Program-made: the position numbers and the translations under genes | Source: Alphaproteobacteria bacterium | GTDB lineage: Bacteria; Pseudomonadota; Alphaproteobacteria; RF32; CAG-239 | Direction of reading: 5' to 3' | Assembly (NCBI GenBank): GCA_020025875.1 | Contig: JAHHRI010000001.1 | Coordinates: 10,276-74,275 of the forward strand | DNA: 64,000 nt | Shown here: one piece after another, positions 44,006 to 51,786 of the stretch | How positions within the stretch are numbered: the stretch's first letter is position 1 | Layout of the letters: every line of letters starts with the position of its first letter | The notes under the pieces: model-generated | The model's database searches: none | Seen by the model: the letters and a program-made list of their open reading frames with translations, nothing else | Told to the model about the DNA's origin: nothing

Positions 44006-44021
44006 TTGGGAACAAATCCGA

Positions 44022-44798
44022 TCAGAACAATACTTTCGCGCTTACGCCGAGGGTGTAACTGTAGTCAACATAGTCGCTGCCGTTGCCCCCCAGATAATAG
44101 TCGCCGAAAACGCCGACGGCAATATTTTCTTTAACAAAGTAGTTGGCTTCCGCCTCTGCCCACCATGTATTGACATTGGTACCATCCAAAACGAAATCGT
44201 AACGGATACCGGCATCTACAGAGTATTTGGCATCGGCTTTGTGGAAACCGTTAAACCACGAATAAGCCATCGGGCGGTCTGCATAGTCAATTCGGCTATT
44301 AGCAGTAAACGAAGTGTAAGGCATCCAGCCATTTTGCAATTCGTAGCCCAATTTAACGTTGGCACTCAATTCTTTGTACCATCTATCATCATTATAACGA
44401 TGTCCATACCAACTATGCGGATCAAATGTGTAGTAGGAAGCACCGACCTGAGCCAGCCAGTTGCCACGCTGCATGTTGTATTTAGCACCGATCAAATAAT
44501 CAAAGTTGTGATCGTTGTTATATTCCTGATTGGTAAGACCTTCAAAATCGAACTGGTTGCCGATTTCCGCAACAACGGAGAAGTTGTCCGTAACCCCATA
44601 AGTGATTTCTTCGGATGCGCGAAAATCTTCCGCGGCGGCAACATCATGTTTCAGCGAGGTGCGTGCATATTGCAAAGAAGTATTTGACAATACCTTCCCT
44701 GCCCCCGGCAAATACATCGGAGCAGTAATATCTTCCGCATTCGCAACACCGGCAAACATAACGGCAGCGGTTGCCAAAAGCATAGTTCTATAGTTCAT
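44022..44798 (-). CDS. porin-like outer membrane beta-barrel protein
   Basis: A 258-residue protein with a signal peptide (MLLATAAVMFAGVANA, cleavage near residue 21). The mature part has alternating aromatic-rich strands and ends SYTLGVSAKVLF; a C-terminal Phe is the outer-membrane assembly signal. The family is not recognised, but layout fits a small porin or adhesin-like barrel. AAGGAG precedes the ATG. Its promoter region has an inverted repeat over the start site and lies next to an Mpi-like DNA invertase, so variable expression is conceivable. Confidence 0.8.
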   Translation of the reverse strand: MNYRTMLLATAAVMFAGVANAEDITAPMYLPGAGKVLSNTSLQYARTSLKHDVAAAEDFRASEEITYGVTDNFSVVAEIGNQFDFEGLTNQEYNNDHNFDYLIGAKYNMQRGNWLAQVGASYYTFDPHSWYGHRYNDDRWYKELSANVKLGYELQNGWMPYTSFTANSRIDYADRPMAYSWFNGFHKADAKYSVDAGIRYDFVLDGTNVNTWWAEAEANYFVKENIAVGVFGDYYLGGNGSDYVDYSYTLGVSAKVLF

Positions 44799-44823
44799 GT
44801 GAAGTCTCCTTAGTTATTAAAAC

Positions 44824-44849
44824 TTTTGTGAATAAAATATATCACAAAA
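44824..44849 (-). promoter_or_regulatory. inverted repeat over the porin-like gene start site
   Basis: TTTTGTGA (44824-44831) and TCACAAAA (44842-44849), 10 bases apart, cover the expected transcription start. A third copy, TTTTGTGA, lies at 44903-44910. The half-site equals that of CRP, but CRP needs a 6-base gap, so another regulator is likelier. Confidence 0.55.
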
Positions 44850-44851
44850 AT

Positions 44852-44879
44852 ACTGTATCAGATAATTCGGAGATTTCAA
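44852..44879 (-). promoter_or_regulatory. promoter of the porin-like gene
   Basis: On the minus strand: TTGAAA (44879-44874), 16-bp spacer, TACAGT (44857-44852). Confidence 0.55.
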
Positions 44880-44921
44880 CAAATAAAAATCGCTCACTCT
44901 CATTTTGTGACATACAAAATA

Positions 44922-45548
44922 TTATAAGGCTCTGGCAGACTTGCGAAAAGATTGATTTTGTTTGTTTTTCATAAATCGAAGCAAAGTCATGCGATCGACT
45001 TTCAACTCTCTGGCAATTTGCGCTTTGGGCATCTTTTGTTCAAGCATGGTGTTGATATGTTCTTCTAAACCGGTCAGTTTAAGCTTTTTGTTGCAACGTC
45101 CCGTGGGGCGGCCAAGTTTTTTCCCCTCGGACTTGATTCGGCTCAAAGCCTCTTTCGTGCGTTGCGAAATCAAATTGCGTTCTATTTCTGCCGACAACCC
45201 GAAAGCAAATGCCAACACTTTGGACTGAATATCGCTGCCTAACCGATAGTTGTCTTTAATCGTCCATACTTGAGCTTCCGCATTGAGGCAATAATGCAAA
45301 ATGGTCATCACCTGCAACAGGTTACGTCCGAGACGCGATATTTCCGAAGCGATTAAAATATCATTTTTGGTAAGTTTTTTTAACAATTTACCAAGCTTGC
45401 GTTGGCGAAAGTCGGTGGCGCCGGAAATGGTTTCCTCAAACCAGCGATTGATGATAACCCCGTTTTTTTCGGCAAATTGCCCAATTTCAAAGCGTTGGTT
45501 TTCCGTTGTTTGTTTGTCAGTACTGACTCTAATGTATCCGTATATCAT
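44922..45548 (-). CDS. Mpi-like serine recombinase (DNA invertase)
   Basis: A 208-residue small serine recombinase. The catalytic Ser9 lies in MIYGYIRVSTDKQTTENQRF, IASEISRLGRN near residue 67 and FGLSAEIERNLISQRTKEAL near 115-134 hold the arginines and E helix. A C-terminal helix-turn-helix (MPKAQIARELKVDRMTLLRF) binds DNA. The E-helix and IWTIKDNYRLG-like segment (VWTIKDNYRLGSDIQSKVL) closely match, from memory, the Bacteroides master invertase Mpi that flips many promoters. No other mobile-element genes are adjacent. Transfer from Bacteroidota is likely. Confidence 0.9.
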   Translation of the reverse strand: MIYGYIRVSTDKQTTENQRFEIGQFAEKNGVIINRWFEETISGATDFRQRKLGKLLKKLTKNDILIASEISRLGRNLLQVMTILHYCLNAEAQVWTIKDNYRLGSDIQSKVLAFAFGLSAEIERNLISQRTKEALSRIKSEGKKLGRPTGRCNKKLKLTGLEEHINTMLEQKMPKAQIARELKVDRMTLLRFMKNKQNQSFRKSARAL

Positions 45549-45773
45549 GATATATCCTTATAAGTTTAACGGTTGGTTCTCGTTATAAATTATAATTATA
45601 TGTATGAACGTACGGCAAAATAAGGTGTATTAAACGCCGATGTTTATAGAATGAGGCAACCAAAATGACCGCAAAAAACGTGAGCTTACGGCCGATATCC
45701 TCTGTTTTTTACTTGATTTTAGCCCAAAAACTGTTTTGATAAACAAACGCAAAAAGCAACAACGGGGTTAACC

Positions 45774-46214
45774 ATGTGGGAAGAATACGCTTATATCAGC
45801 CTGTTTGCCATCAGCTTCGGAGCAGCAACCGTTTGCCCGATCAGCTCTGAGCTGGTTTTCATTTCAATGATCGGAACAAACTTCAACCCCATCCTCTGCA
45901 TTTGGACGGCGGCCGCCGGAAACTGGCTGGGCGGCATGACAACCTACGGCATGGGCAGACTGGGAAAATCGGAATGGCTGACAAAATATTTTAAAATACC
46001 CTCCGCACAACTGGAAAAAATCAGCAATTTTGCAGCCGGACACGGTGCCGCCACCGCTTTTTTCGGTTTCCTCCCCGCAATCGGCGATGTTATCGTTTTT
46101 GTTTTAGGTCTGTTGAGGGCCAATTTGCCACTCACCGCGTGTTCTATGTTTGTCGGAAAGTTTTTGCGCTATTGCTTGCTGGCTTATGGCATTTTACAAG
46201 GTATGGAGTGGTAA
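45774..46214 (+). CDS. short YqaA/DedA-type membrane protein
   Basis: A 146-residue inner-membrane protein with four or so membrane segments. AAAGNWLGGMTTYGMGRLG near residue 44 and HGAATAFFGFLPAIGDVIVF near 90-109 match YqaA proteins of the DedA superfamily. It is shorter than the relative at 15811. The function in membrane-lipid transport is inferred from the superfamily. GGGGTTAACC precedes the ATG; it stands alone between the recombinase and tRNA-Ser. Confidence 0.85.
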   Translation: MWEEYAYISLFAISFGAATVCPISSELVFISMIGTNFNPILCIWTAAAGNWLGGMTTYGMGRLGKSEWLTKYFKIPSAQLEKISNFAAGHGAATAFFGFLPAIGDVIVFVLGLLRANLPLTACSMFVGKFLRYCLLAYGILQGMEW

Positions 46215-46288
46215 ACCGTTTGCCGATACCCTTTCTTGCAGCAACAGATTTGACATATTTTTCACCACAAAAATATTTTTCATCATAA

Positions 46289-46317
46289 AAAAAGCACGTC
46301 CATTTAACGTGCTTTTT
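46289..46317 (-). terminator. rho-independent terminator of tRNA-Ser
   Basis: AAAAAGCACGT (46289-46299), loop CCATTTA, ACGTGCTTTTT (46307-46317). It lies directly after the tRNA on the minus strand, with T-runs on both strands. Confidence 0.92.
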
Positions 46318-46322
46318 CAAAT

Positions 46323-46412
46323 TGGCGGAGAGAGCGAGATTCGAACTCGCGGAAGGCTTGCGCCTTCGACGGTTTTCAAGACCGTTGCAATCAACCGCTC
46401 TGCCATCTCTCC
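46323..46412 (-). tRNA. tRNA-Ser (TGA)
   Basis: A 90-base class II tRNA with encoded CCA. The acceptor GGAGAGA/TCTCTCC is paired, the discriminator is G, and the anticodon arm CGGTCTTGAAAACCG gives anticodon TGA. A long variable arm (GAAGGCGCAAGCCTTC) is typical of serine tRNAs. Confidence 0.95.
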
Positions 46413-46478
46413 AATAAGAACTGGTGTTGTTTTAGTTTGTACCCAAAACAACACCAAAGGTCAAGAGTTTTTTAAAAT

Positions 46479-46826
46479 CTATTTGCGTTTACCGATTAAG
46501 CGCAGATAGTCAATGATGTAAACCACGATCAAAAAGCAAAAAGCACGCAAACAAATGATGTAAGCCCCTGCTTTCACGCTAAAAAAGAACACTTGAACAA
46601 CCATTGACGTCACAAAAGAGCAACCCAACATCGTCAACCAGTAGTATTTGACTTTGCTAAAAGCAAATGCACATACGATTGCGGGGACAAAAATTTTCCA
46701 ATCTACAATCATCGACTGCAAAATGCCGAGACTGACGGGAATAAATTTGGTACCGGTCAGCATACCGGTAATAATAGCGACAACCGCCACTATCAAAATG
46801 CCGAAATAAATCTTTTTCAAACTCAT
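46479..46826 (-). CDS. small membrane protein, unknown
   Basis: About 115 residues with four hydrophobic segments (about 8-26, 42-56, 62-84 and 88-106) and a basic C-terminus (LRLIGKRK). No family is recognised. ATG 46826 was chosen because AAGGAA lies about 8 bases upstream; an in-frame TTG at 46832 is an alternative. It is transcribed alone between tRNA-Ser and a barrel gene. Confidence 0.6.
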   Translation of the reverse strand: MSLKKIYFGILIVAVVAIITGMLTGTKFIPVSLGILQSMIVDWKIFVPAIVCAFAFSKVKYYWLTMLGCSFVTSMVVQVFFFSVKAGAYIICLRAFCFLIVVYIIDYLRLIGKRK

Positions 46827-46903
46827 GGTCAATTCCTTTTATAGTAAAATGATTTGTTCGGAGCATAACAACATTTATTTATTTTTGCAAACTATTTAAT
46901 AAA

Positions 46904-46930
46904 AACTCCGGCCATTGTCTTGCCGGAGTT
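46904..46930 (-). terminator. rho-independent terminator of the barrel gene
   Basis: AACTCCGGC (46904-46912), loop of nine bases, GCCGGAGTT (46922-46930). On the minus strand it is followed by TTTTATT and lies after the stop at 46960. Confidence 0.88.
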
Positions 46931-46959
46931 TCTAAAAGCACGATCAGCGCTAAGATGGT

Positions 46960-47517
46960 TTAAAAAGTATATCTGATACCTGCGGTTACTTCCATCAGAT
47001 TATCCAGATGCTTGGCGCCGATGTAGCTGTAACGCCCGACCACGCGTGCTGAAAAATTCTCGTTGAAATCATACTGCGCGCCGATACCTGCACGATAGCC
47101 AAGTCTTTGCTTATCAATATTGCCTGTTTTGTATTTGGCTTTCATATTATAATTTGCCATTCCGAGCGAACCGAGCAAATTCAAACCGTTGCAACCGATC
47201 GGCAGATAGCCGTAGGCATCCAGACCATAAGCATAAAACTCCGTCTTTACACGATATTCCGTTTTATCGAAAGATTTGGTTTCTGCCGACTGCTGGAAAA
47301 AGGCTTCCAAACTGGCGTAATGCGTTATCCAAGTACCAACGTTAACAGCACCGGAATTGTAGCTTTTTTTCGGTTCTCTTACCAGATCCTTATAGTCTGC
47401 GTGCGAATAGACATAATCCAAACCGATATAAGGTCTGAACTCTCTCTCCCAATCCATTGCATTTGCGCTTACGGAAAAAAGGCAAGCAACACCCGCTAAC
47501 ACTAATGTCTTTTTCAT
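46960..47517 (-). CDS. outer membrane beta-barrel protein, OmpA/Opa-like size
   Basis: A 185-residue protein with a signal peptide (MKKTLVLAGVACLFSVSANA) and an eight-strand-sized barrel. It begins FRPYIGLDYVYSHADYKD, a common start for opacity/OmpA-like barrels, and ends EVTAGIRYTF with the terminal Phe. LGYRAGIGAQYDFNENFSAR is a typical barrel strand pair. The family function is structural or adhesive and unknown here. It has its own terminator and is divergent from the family 5 uracil-DNA glycosylase. Confidence 0.85.
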   Translation of the reverse strand: MKKTLVLAGVACLFSVSANAMDWEREFRPYIGLDYVYSHADYKDLVREPKKSYNSGAVNVGTWITHYASLEAFFQQSAETKSFDKTEYRVKTEFYAYGLDAYGYLPIGCNGLNLLGSLGMANYNMKAKYKTGNIDKQRLGYRAGIGAQYDFNENFSARVVGRYSYIGAKHLDNLMEVTAGIRYTF

Positions 47518-47700
47518 ATTCTAAACTCCATTTATAAATAGGTTTTTGTGAACTATCATTAAAAGTCTGTTGCAAATATTATAACAGTCATATTATGACT
47601 GACTGATGATGTAGCCATTGTTTGCGCAAATTAAAGAGTGCTTTTCAAAAAAAAAGTGCTAAATTAGAAAGAAAATATATGATAATATAGGAAAATTAAG

Positions 47701-48342
47701 ATGTTATATCCTGAAAAAAATTGCACTCTCTGCCCCCGATTGGCAGCTTTCCGCGAAGAAAATCGGCAAAAGTTCCCCACTTTTCACAATTCCCCCGTTT
47801 CCCCTTTCGGCCCGTTAGAGGCTGCTCTTTTGGTTCTCGGCATGGCACCGGGCTTAAAAGGCGCCAACCAAACCGGCCGCCCCTTCACCAACGACTATGC
47901 CGGCGACTTACTCTATCCGACGTTAAAAAAATATGGGCTGGCAACCGGCACCTACGACAAAAGGAAAGACGACGGGTTTGAGCTGATCTCTGCCCGAGTG
48001 ACCAATGCCGTTCGTTGTGTGCCGCCGCAAAACAAAGTTGTGGCGGACGAAGTACGCAACTGTCGACAGTTTCTCACCGCAGAAATATCCGCAATGAAAA
48101 ACCTCAAAATAATCCTTGCCTTGGGCGGGGTTGCCCACAACGCGCTGCTTAGCACCCTCGGCTACCCGAAATCGAGCTACAAATTCTCTCACGGTTCCCG
48201 ACACGAACTTTCCCGCCACAATCTGATTTTGTTCGATTCCTACCACACTTCGCGCTACAACGTAAACACCGGTGTTTTAACCACGGAAATGTTTGAAGAG
48301 GTTGTTTGCCAAGTGGTCAAAGAACTGAATCGCGGTGCCTGA
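47701..48342 (+). CDS. uracil-DNA glycosylase, family 5 (UDGb-like)
   Basis: A 213-residue uracil-DNA glycosylase of the UDGb branch, which also acts on other deaminated bases. CTLCPRL near residue 8-14 supplies the first iron-sulfur cysteines. LVLGMAPGLKGANQTGRPFT (motif 1), NAVRCVPPQNKVV, ALGGVAHNALL and DSYHTSRYN (motif 3) follow. The Asp of other families is replaced in motif 1 by Pro-Gly-Leu, as expected for family 5. Its stop overlaps the next start by one base (TGATG). This is the second uracil-DNA glycosylase in the window. Confidence 0.88.
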   Translation: MLYPEKNCTLCPRLAAFREENRQKFPTFHNSPVSPFGPLEAALLVLGMAPGLKGANQTGRPFTNDYAGDLLYPTLKKYGLATGTYDKRKDDGFELISARVTNAVRCVPPQNKVVADEVRNCRQFLTAEISAMKNLKIILALGGVAHNALLSTLGYPKSSYKFSHGSRHELSRHNLILFDSYHTSRYNVNTGVLTTEMFEEVVCQVVKELNRGA

Positions 48343-50072
48343 TGTCATACGATTTGCTTATGCGGCAGGCGCTGAAACTGCACGATGAAGGGCGGCTGGA
48401 GCAAGCCGAACAACTCTACCGGCAGATTTTGGAAACTTCTCCCGATCATCCGGTTGTGCTCAATCTGCTGGGGTTGATTGCTCAGAGCAAAAATCTGCAT
48501 GATCAGGCAATAACCTTCTTTTCGCGCGCCATCGCGCAAAATCCACAATCTGCCGAATATGTGTTTAACCTCGCATGGTCGGAAGAACGCTGCGGCAAGC
48601 CGGCAGAAGCCATTAAGACTTATCTGCGGGCTTTGCGGTTGCAACCAAACATTAAAGAAGCCCACAATGCACTCGGCAACCTCTATGCCGGCACCGGAAA
48701 AAGCCAACAAGCCCGCGAACAGTACAATCTCGCGGCCATGCTCGATCCCGCCTATGCCGAACCCAGAGCCAATTTGGCAAAAATGGAAAAAGATATTCCC
48801 GCTTTGCAAAATCTTGCAACCCAATATCCCGACGAAGCTCTGATTCCCTATTACCTCAGTTTGCTCTATCGTCAAAAAGGCTGCCTCAAAGAAGCGTTGA
48901 CAGCAGCACAGACGGCTTGCCGCCTCTTTGCGGACGAAAGCGGTCTGCTGCTGGCAGGTGAGCTTTCCCTCGATTTGGGTTTTAAGGCTTCGGCGCATGA
49001 ATATTTTTGCCGCGCATTGGAGTTCAACCCCCAATCCGTTACGGCATTGATCAACCTTGCCAATAACGAAACCGACGAACACAAAGCCGAGCAAATGTAT
49101 CAAAAAGCACTGGATATCGCTCCCGACAATGTCGAAGCCCATATCAATCTTGCCGACCTGTTCCATCGTCAAGGACGCCTGCACGAAGCGTTGGAAGAAT
49201 ATCGGCAGGCCGTTATCAGGGCGCCCGAACGGGCGGAAATCAGCAACAATCTGGGAGTTATTCAAAAAAATTTCGGCGAATATGAGGAAGCTCTGGGGCT
49301 GTTTTTTAACGCCCTCACCAAGCAACCGGAAAAAAAGGAATATGCCCTGAATGCAGCGGAAACACTCATCCGATTCTACGAAAAAGATGCCGACAAAGCA
49401 CGAAAAATTGCCGCAAACTGGCTCCGACAAATGCCGACAAATGCCTTTGCCGAACATCTGAACGCCGCTTTCAATCGGGAGAAAAAAACGGAAACGGCAG
49501 ACTATGCGCGCGAACTGTTTGATCTTTTTGCCGAAGGATACGAAGATGTTATGAACAAAATTGAATATCGTCTGCCGCAAGAAATAGCCGAACGGCTCAA
49601 TCAGCCGAAAGGCTCAATCATCGACCTTGGCTGCGGCACCGGTCTGATCGGACAGATACTGAAAAACCAAGAAAATACTCTGATCGGTGTCGACATTTCG
49701 CCCGCCATGTTGGAGCAGGCAAAGAAAAAAGGCGTCTACGACACGCTGATTGAAGAAAACATTGAAAAATATTGCCGCCGCCTGCCGCCGGCAGACTGGG
49801 TTATTGCTGCCGATGTTTTCGGCTATATCGGCTCTCCGGAAGAAATTATCGCCGCCGTTTTTCCGCGCCGTTTTTGCTTTTCCGTTGCCGTTACAAGCGG
49901 CAAAGACGATTATATCTTAATGCCCAACGGACGCTACCGCCACCATCCCGCATATATCAAAAAGCTTTTGCAAAAAGCCGGCTATTCGGATATTATGGAA
50001 CACAAAACCGAACTGCGGCAAGAAAACGGGCATCCGGTTGAGGGGATTATTTTTATCGCAAAGGAAAAATAA
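48342..50072 (+). CDS. TPR-methyltransferase fusion protein
   Basis: A 576-residue protein. Residues 1-390 are tetratricopeptide repeats (LLGLIAQSKNLHDQAITFFS, AHNALGNLYAGTGKSQQARE, AHINLADLFHRQGRLHEALE). From about 410 a class I SAM-dependent methyltransferase follows, with IDLGCGTGLIGQIL near 428-441 and LIGVDISPAMLEQAKKKG near 449. The target of methylation is unknown; such fusions may modify proteins held by the TPR arm. It begins in the stop codon of the UDG gene and ends just before the RNHCP gene, so the three form one operon. Confidence 0.85.
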   Translation: MSYDLLMRQALKLHDEGRLEQAEQLYRQILETSPDHPVVLNLLGLIAQSKNLHDQAITFFSRAIAQNPQSAEYVFNLAWSEERCGKPAEAIKTYLRALRLQPNIKEAHNALGNLYAGTGKSQQAREQYNLAAMLDPAYAEPRANLAKMEKDIPALQNLATQYPDEALIPYYLSLLYRQKGCLKEALTAAQTACRLFADESGLLLAGELSLDLGFKASAHEYFCRALEFNPQSVTALINLANNETDEHKAEQMYQKALDIAPDNVEAHINLADLFHRQGRLHEALEEYRQAVIRAPERAEISNNLGVIQKNFGEYEEALGLFFNALTKQPEKKEYALNAAETLIRFYEKDADKARKIAANWLRQMPTNAFAEHLNAAFNREKKTETADYARELFDLFAEGYEDVMNKIEYRLPQEIAERLNQPKGSIIDLGCGTGLIGQILKNQENTLIGVDISPAMLEQAKKKGVYDTLIEENIEKYCRRLPPADWVIAADVFGYIGSPEEIIAAVFPRRFCFSVAVTSGKDDYILMPNGRYRHHPAYIKKLLQKAGYSDIMEHKTELRQENGHPVEGIIFIAKEK

Positions 50073-50073
50073 G

Positions 50074-50397
50074 TTGGGAAGAAAAGAAGAAAACACAGGC
50101 TTCACCTGCCGCCATTGCGGACATGAAGTGTTGCCGCTGACCGGCGGCAGCTACCGCAACCATTGCCCGTTTTGCCTTCATTCGCTCCATGTCGACATCA
50201 TTCCCGGTGATCGGGCAAGCCAATGCGGCGGACTGATGGAGCCGGTCGGGGTTGTCTACAACTCTGCCAAAGGCTGGCAAATTATTCACCGCTGCCAAAA
50301 ATGCGGCTTTGAACGAAGCAACATGATCAGCGAAGACCCGCGCCAGCCTGACGACATCAATGCCATTACAAAACTGATGCGCCGTGCCGCTCGCTGA
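50074..50397 (+). CDS. RNHCP-domain protein
   Basis: About 107 residues, a small zinc-ribbon-like protein. It contains the eponymous RNHCPFCLHSLHVD segment, preceded by FTCRHCGHEVLPLTGGSY and followed by HRCQKCGFERSN, so six or more cysteines can bind metal. The domain family has no established function. TTG 50074 is taken as start because AAGGA lies 9 bases upstream and the preceding gene ends at 50072. It is the third gene of the UDG-TPR-methyltransferase operon. Confidence 0.85.
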   Translation: MGRKEENTGFTCRHCGHEVLPLTGGSYRNHCPFCLHSLHVDIIPGDRASQCGGLMEPVGVVYNSAKGWQIIHRCQKCGFERSNMISEDPRQPDDINAITKLMRRAAR

Positions 50398-50494
50398 TAG
50401 CGGTTGCTGATTTTTTTAAAGAAGCGGCTTTTAATGACATGGCGGCATACTATATATAATCAGCAGACAATACAAAAAATGAGGAGTATTTGGA

Positions 50495-51094
50495 ATGAAC
50501 AAAGATTTAAGCAGCCTATATACCGCCAGAAGATCAATCTACAATCTCGGCAGCCGACAGATTCTGCGAGAGGAAGAAATCAGCACCGTTATCTCTCATG
50601 CCCTCAAATTCTGTCCCAGTGCTTTCAATTCCCAATCGGCGCGGTTGGTGGTTCTGTTCGGTAAACATTACCGCAAACTGTGGGATATTGTCTTAACCGA
50701 ACTGAGCAAAGTGGTTCCCGAAGATAAAATGCCTGCCACGATTGAGAAAATACAGAGCTTTTCCAACGGCTTGGGAACCGTCTTGTTTTTTGAAGACACC
50801 CACACCGTCGAAAACCTCAAAAACAAATTTCCGCTTTATGCCGAAAACTTCCCCAAATGGTCGCTTGAATCAAACGGTATGCTGCAATATATGATTTGGC
50901 TTGCGCTTGCCGAAAAAAACATCGGCGCATCTCTTCAACACTACAACCCGCTAATCGACAACGAAGTCAAACTGACCTTCGATATTCCCGCCCACTGGCA
51001 ATTACTGGCACAAATGCCCTTCGGCAGCATTGAACAGCCTGCCGATGAAAAAAGCTTTTTGCCGCTCGAAGAGCGCCTAAAAATTTTCCGATAG
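50495..51094 (+). CDS. nitroreductase-family protein
   Basis: A 199-residue FMN-dependent nitroreductase-fold protein. LYTARRSIYNLGSRQ at residue 8-22 is the N-terminal FMN-phosphate motif, FCPSAFNSQSARLVVLFG near 40-57 the Ser/Asn segment, and LAEKNIGASLQHYNPLID near 140-157 the usual C-terminal contact. It resembles the short YdfN/HBN1-like members. Substrate and physiological role are unknown. AGGAG lies before the ATG; it is a single gene convergent with a secreted protein. Confidence 0.88.
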   Translation: MNKDLSSLYTARRSIYNLGSRQILREEEISTVISHALKFCPSAFNSQSARLVVLFGKHYRKLWDIVLTELSKVVPEDKMPATIEKIQSFSNGLGTVLFFEDTHTVENLKNKFPLYAENFPKWSLESNGMLQYMIWLALAEKNIGASLQHYNPLIDNEVKLTFDIPAHWQLLAQMPFGSIEQPADEKSFLPLEERLKIFR

Positions 51095-51124
51095 GGCAAA
51101 TTTTTTAAAACATATCAAAACCGG

Positions 51125-51592
51125 CTAATATTCCGGATAATTGGTTACTGCGTTTCCCTGATTTTCAATTTGGTTAATGTCGCTATCGGGGTAAGATTGG
51201 AGATCATAAATGCGGTTATTGGATTCGTAAAGTGTGTTTTGTATTTCGTTTTGCATTTTTTCGGGGGAATACCGTGTGCCGATTTGGGGATTTTGCGTGC
51301 TGACTTCAGAAACGATATTGGCGGGCATTTTCTTCGGTTTCGCTGTCAACGGCAGCGTTTTTTGCATCAAACTTTGCGGCGCCTCCGGCATTTCGTCAAC
51401 AACCGGATTACCAAACGGGTTGTTAACCCCGTCCCCCTGCTCCACCATCATTTGGTTAAAAGTGCCGTTGGCATTTTCCGCCTCCCCGAAAACCACCGTC
51501 GGCTCTGCATTGTCCGAATAGATGTCTATTGATTCTGCCGCTTCCGTATTAAAAATCAGCATCATGCCCAACAAAGCAAATAAAACTTTCAT
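51125..51592 (-). CDS. secreted low-complexity protein, unknown
   Basis: About 155 residues with a signal peptide (MKVLFALLGMMLIFNTEAA). The mature part is Asn/Gln/Glu/Pro-rich and looks disordered (FNQMMVEQGDGVNNPFGNPV, NEIQNTLYESNNRIYD). No family is recognised. ATG 51592 follows AAAGGACAAGAG; the frame extends upstream through the ackA terminator and was not used. The function is unknown. Confidence 0.65.
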   Translation of the reverse strand: MKVLFALLGMMLIFNTEAAESIDIYSDNAEPTVVFGEAENANGTFNQMMVEQGDGVNNPFGNPVVDEMPEAPQSLMQKTLPLTAKPKKMPANIVSEVSTQNPQIGTRYSPEKMQNEIQNTLYESNNRIYDLQSYPDSDINQIENQGNAVTNYPEY

Positions 51593-51728
51593 CTCTTGTC
51601 CTTTAAAAAAACATAACTTGCACCATACAAATAATCTCCGACGGCGCCCTTTCAACCTGAGATAAAAATTATTTTGCTTCCTGCGCGGATTTTTTCCGAC
51701 GGGCAGTTGAACCGATTGCCAACAAAAC

Positions 51729-51770
51729 AAAGCCCCGCTCACCGCCAAAGGCGCATGAACGGGGCTTTTT
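51729..51770 (-). terminator. rho-independent terminator of ackA
   Basis: AAAGCCCCG (51729-51737) pairs with CGGGGCTTT (51760-51768), enclosing a small GCC-AAA-GGC hairpin. On the minus strand it lies 17 bases after the ackA stop and is followed by a T-rich run; it also has T5 on the plus strand. Confidence 0.88.
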
Positions 51771-51786
51771 TGGAGCAAACGGTCGA

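Noticed and set aside
44824..44849. CRP binding site before the porin-like gene
   Set aside because: Half-sites fit TGTGA/TCACA, but the gap is 10 bases longer than the half-sites allow for CRP (needs 6).
45549..45773. An invertible promoter next to the Mpi-like gene
   Set aside because: One site-like sequence is present near 45606, but no inverted partner was found in this gap.
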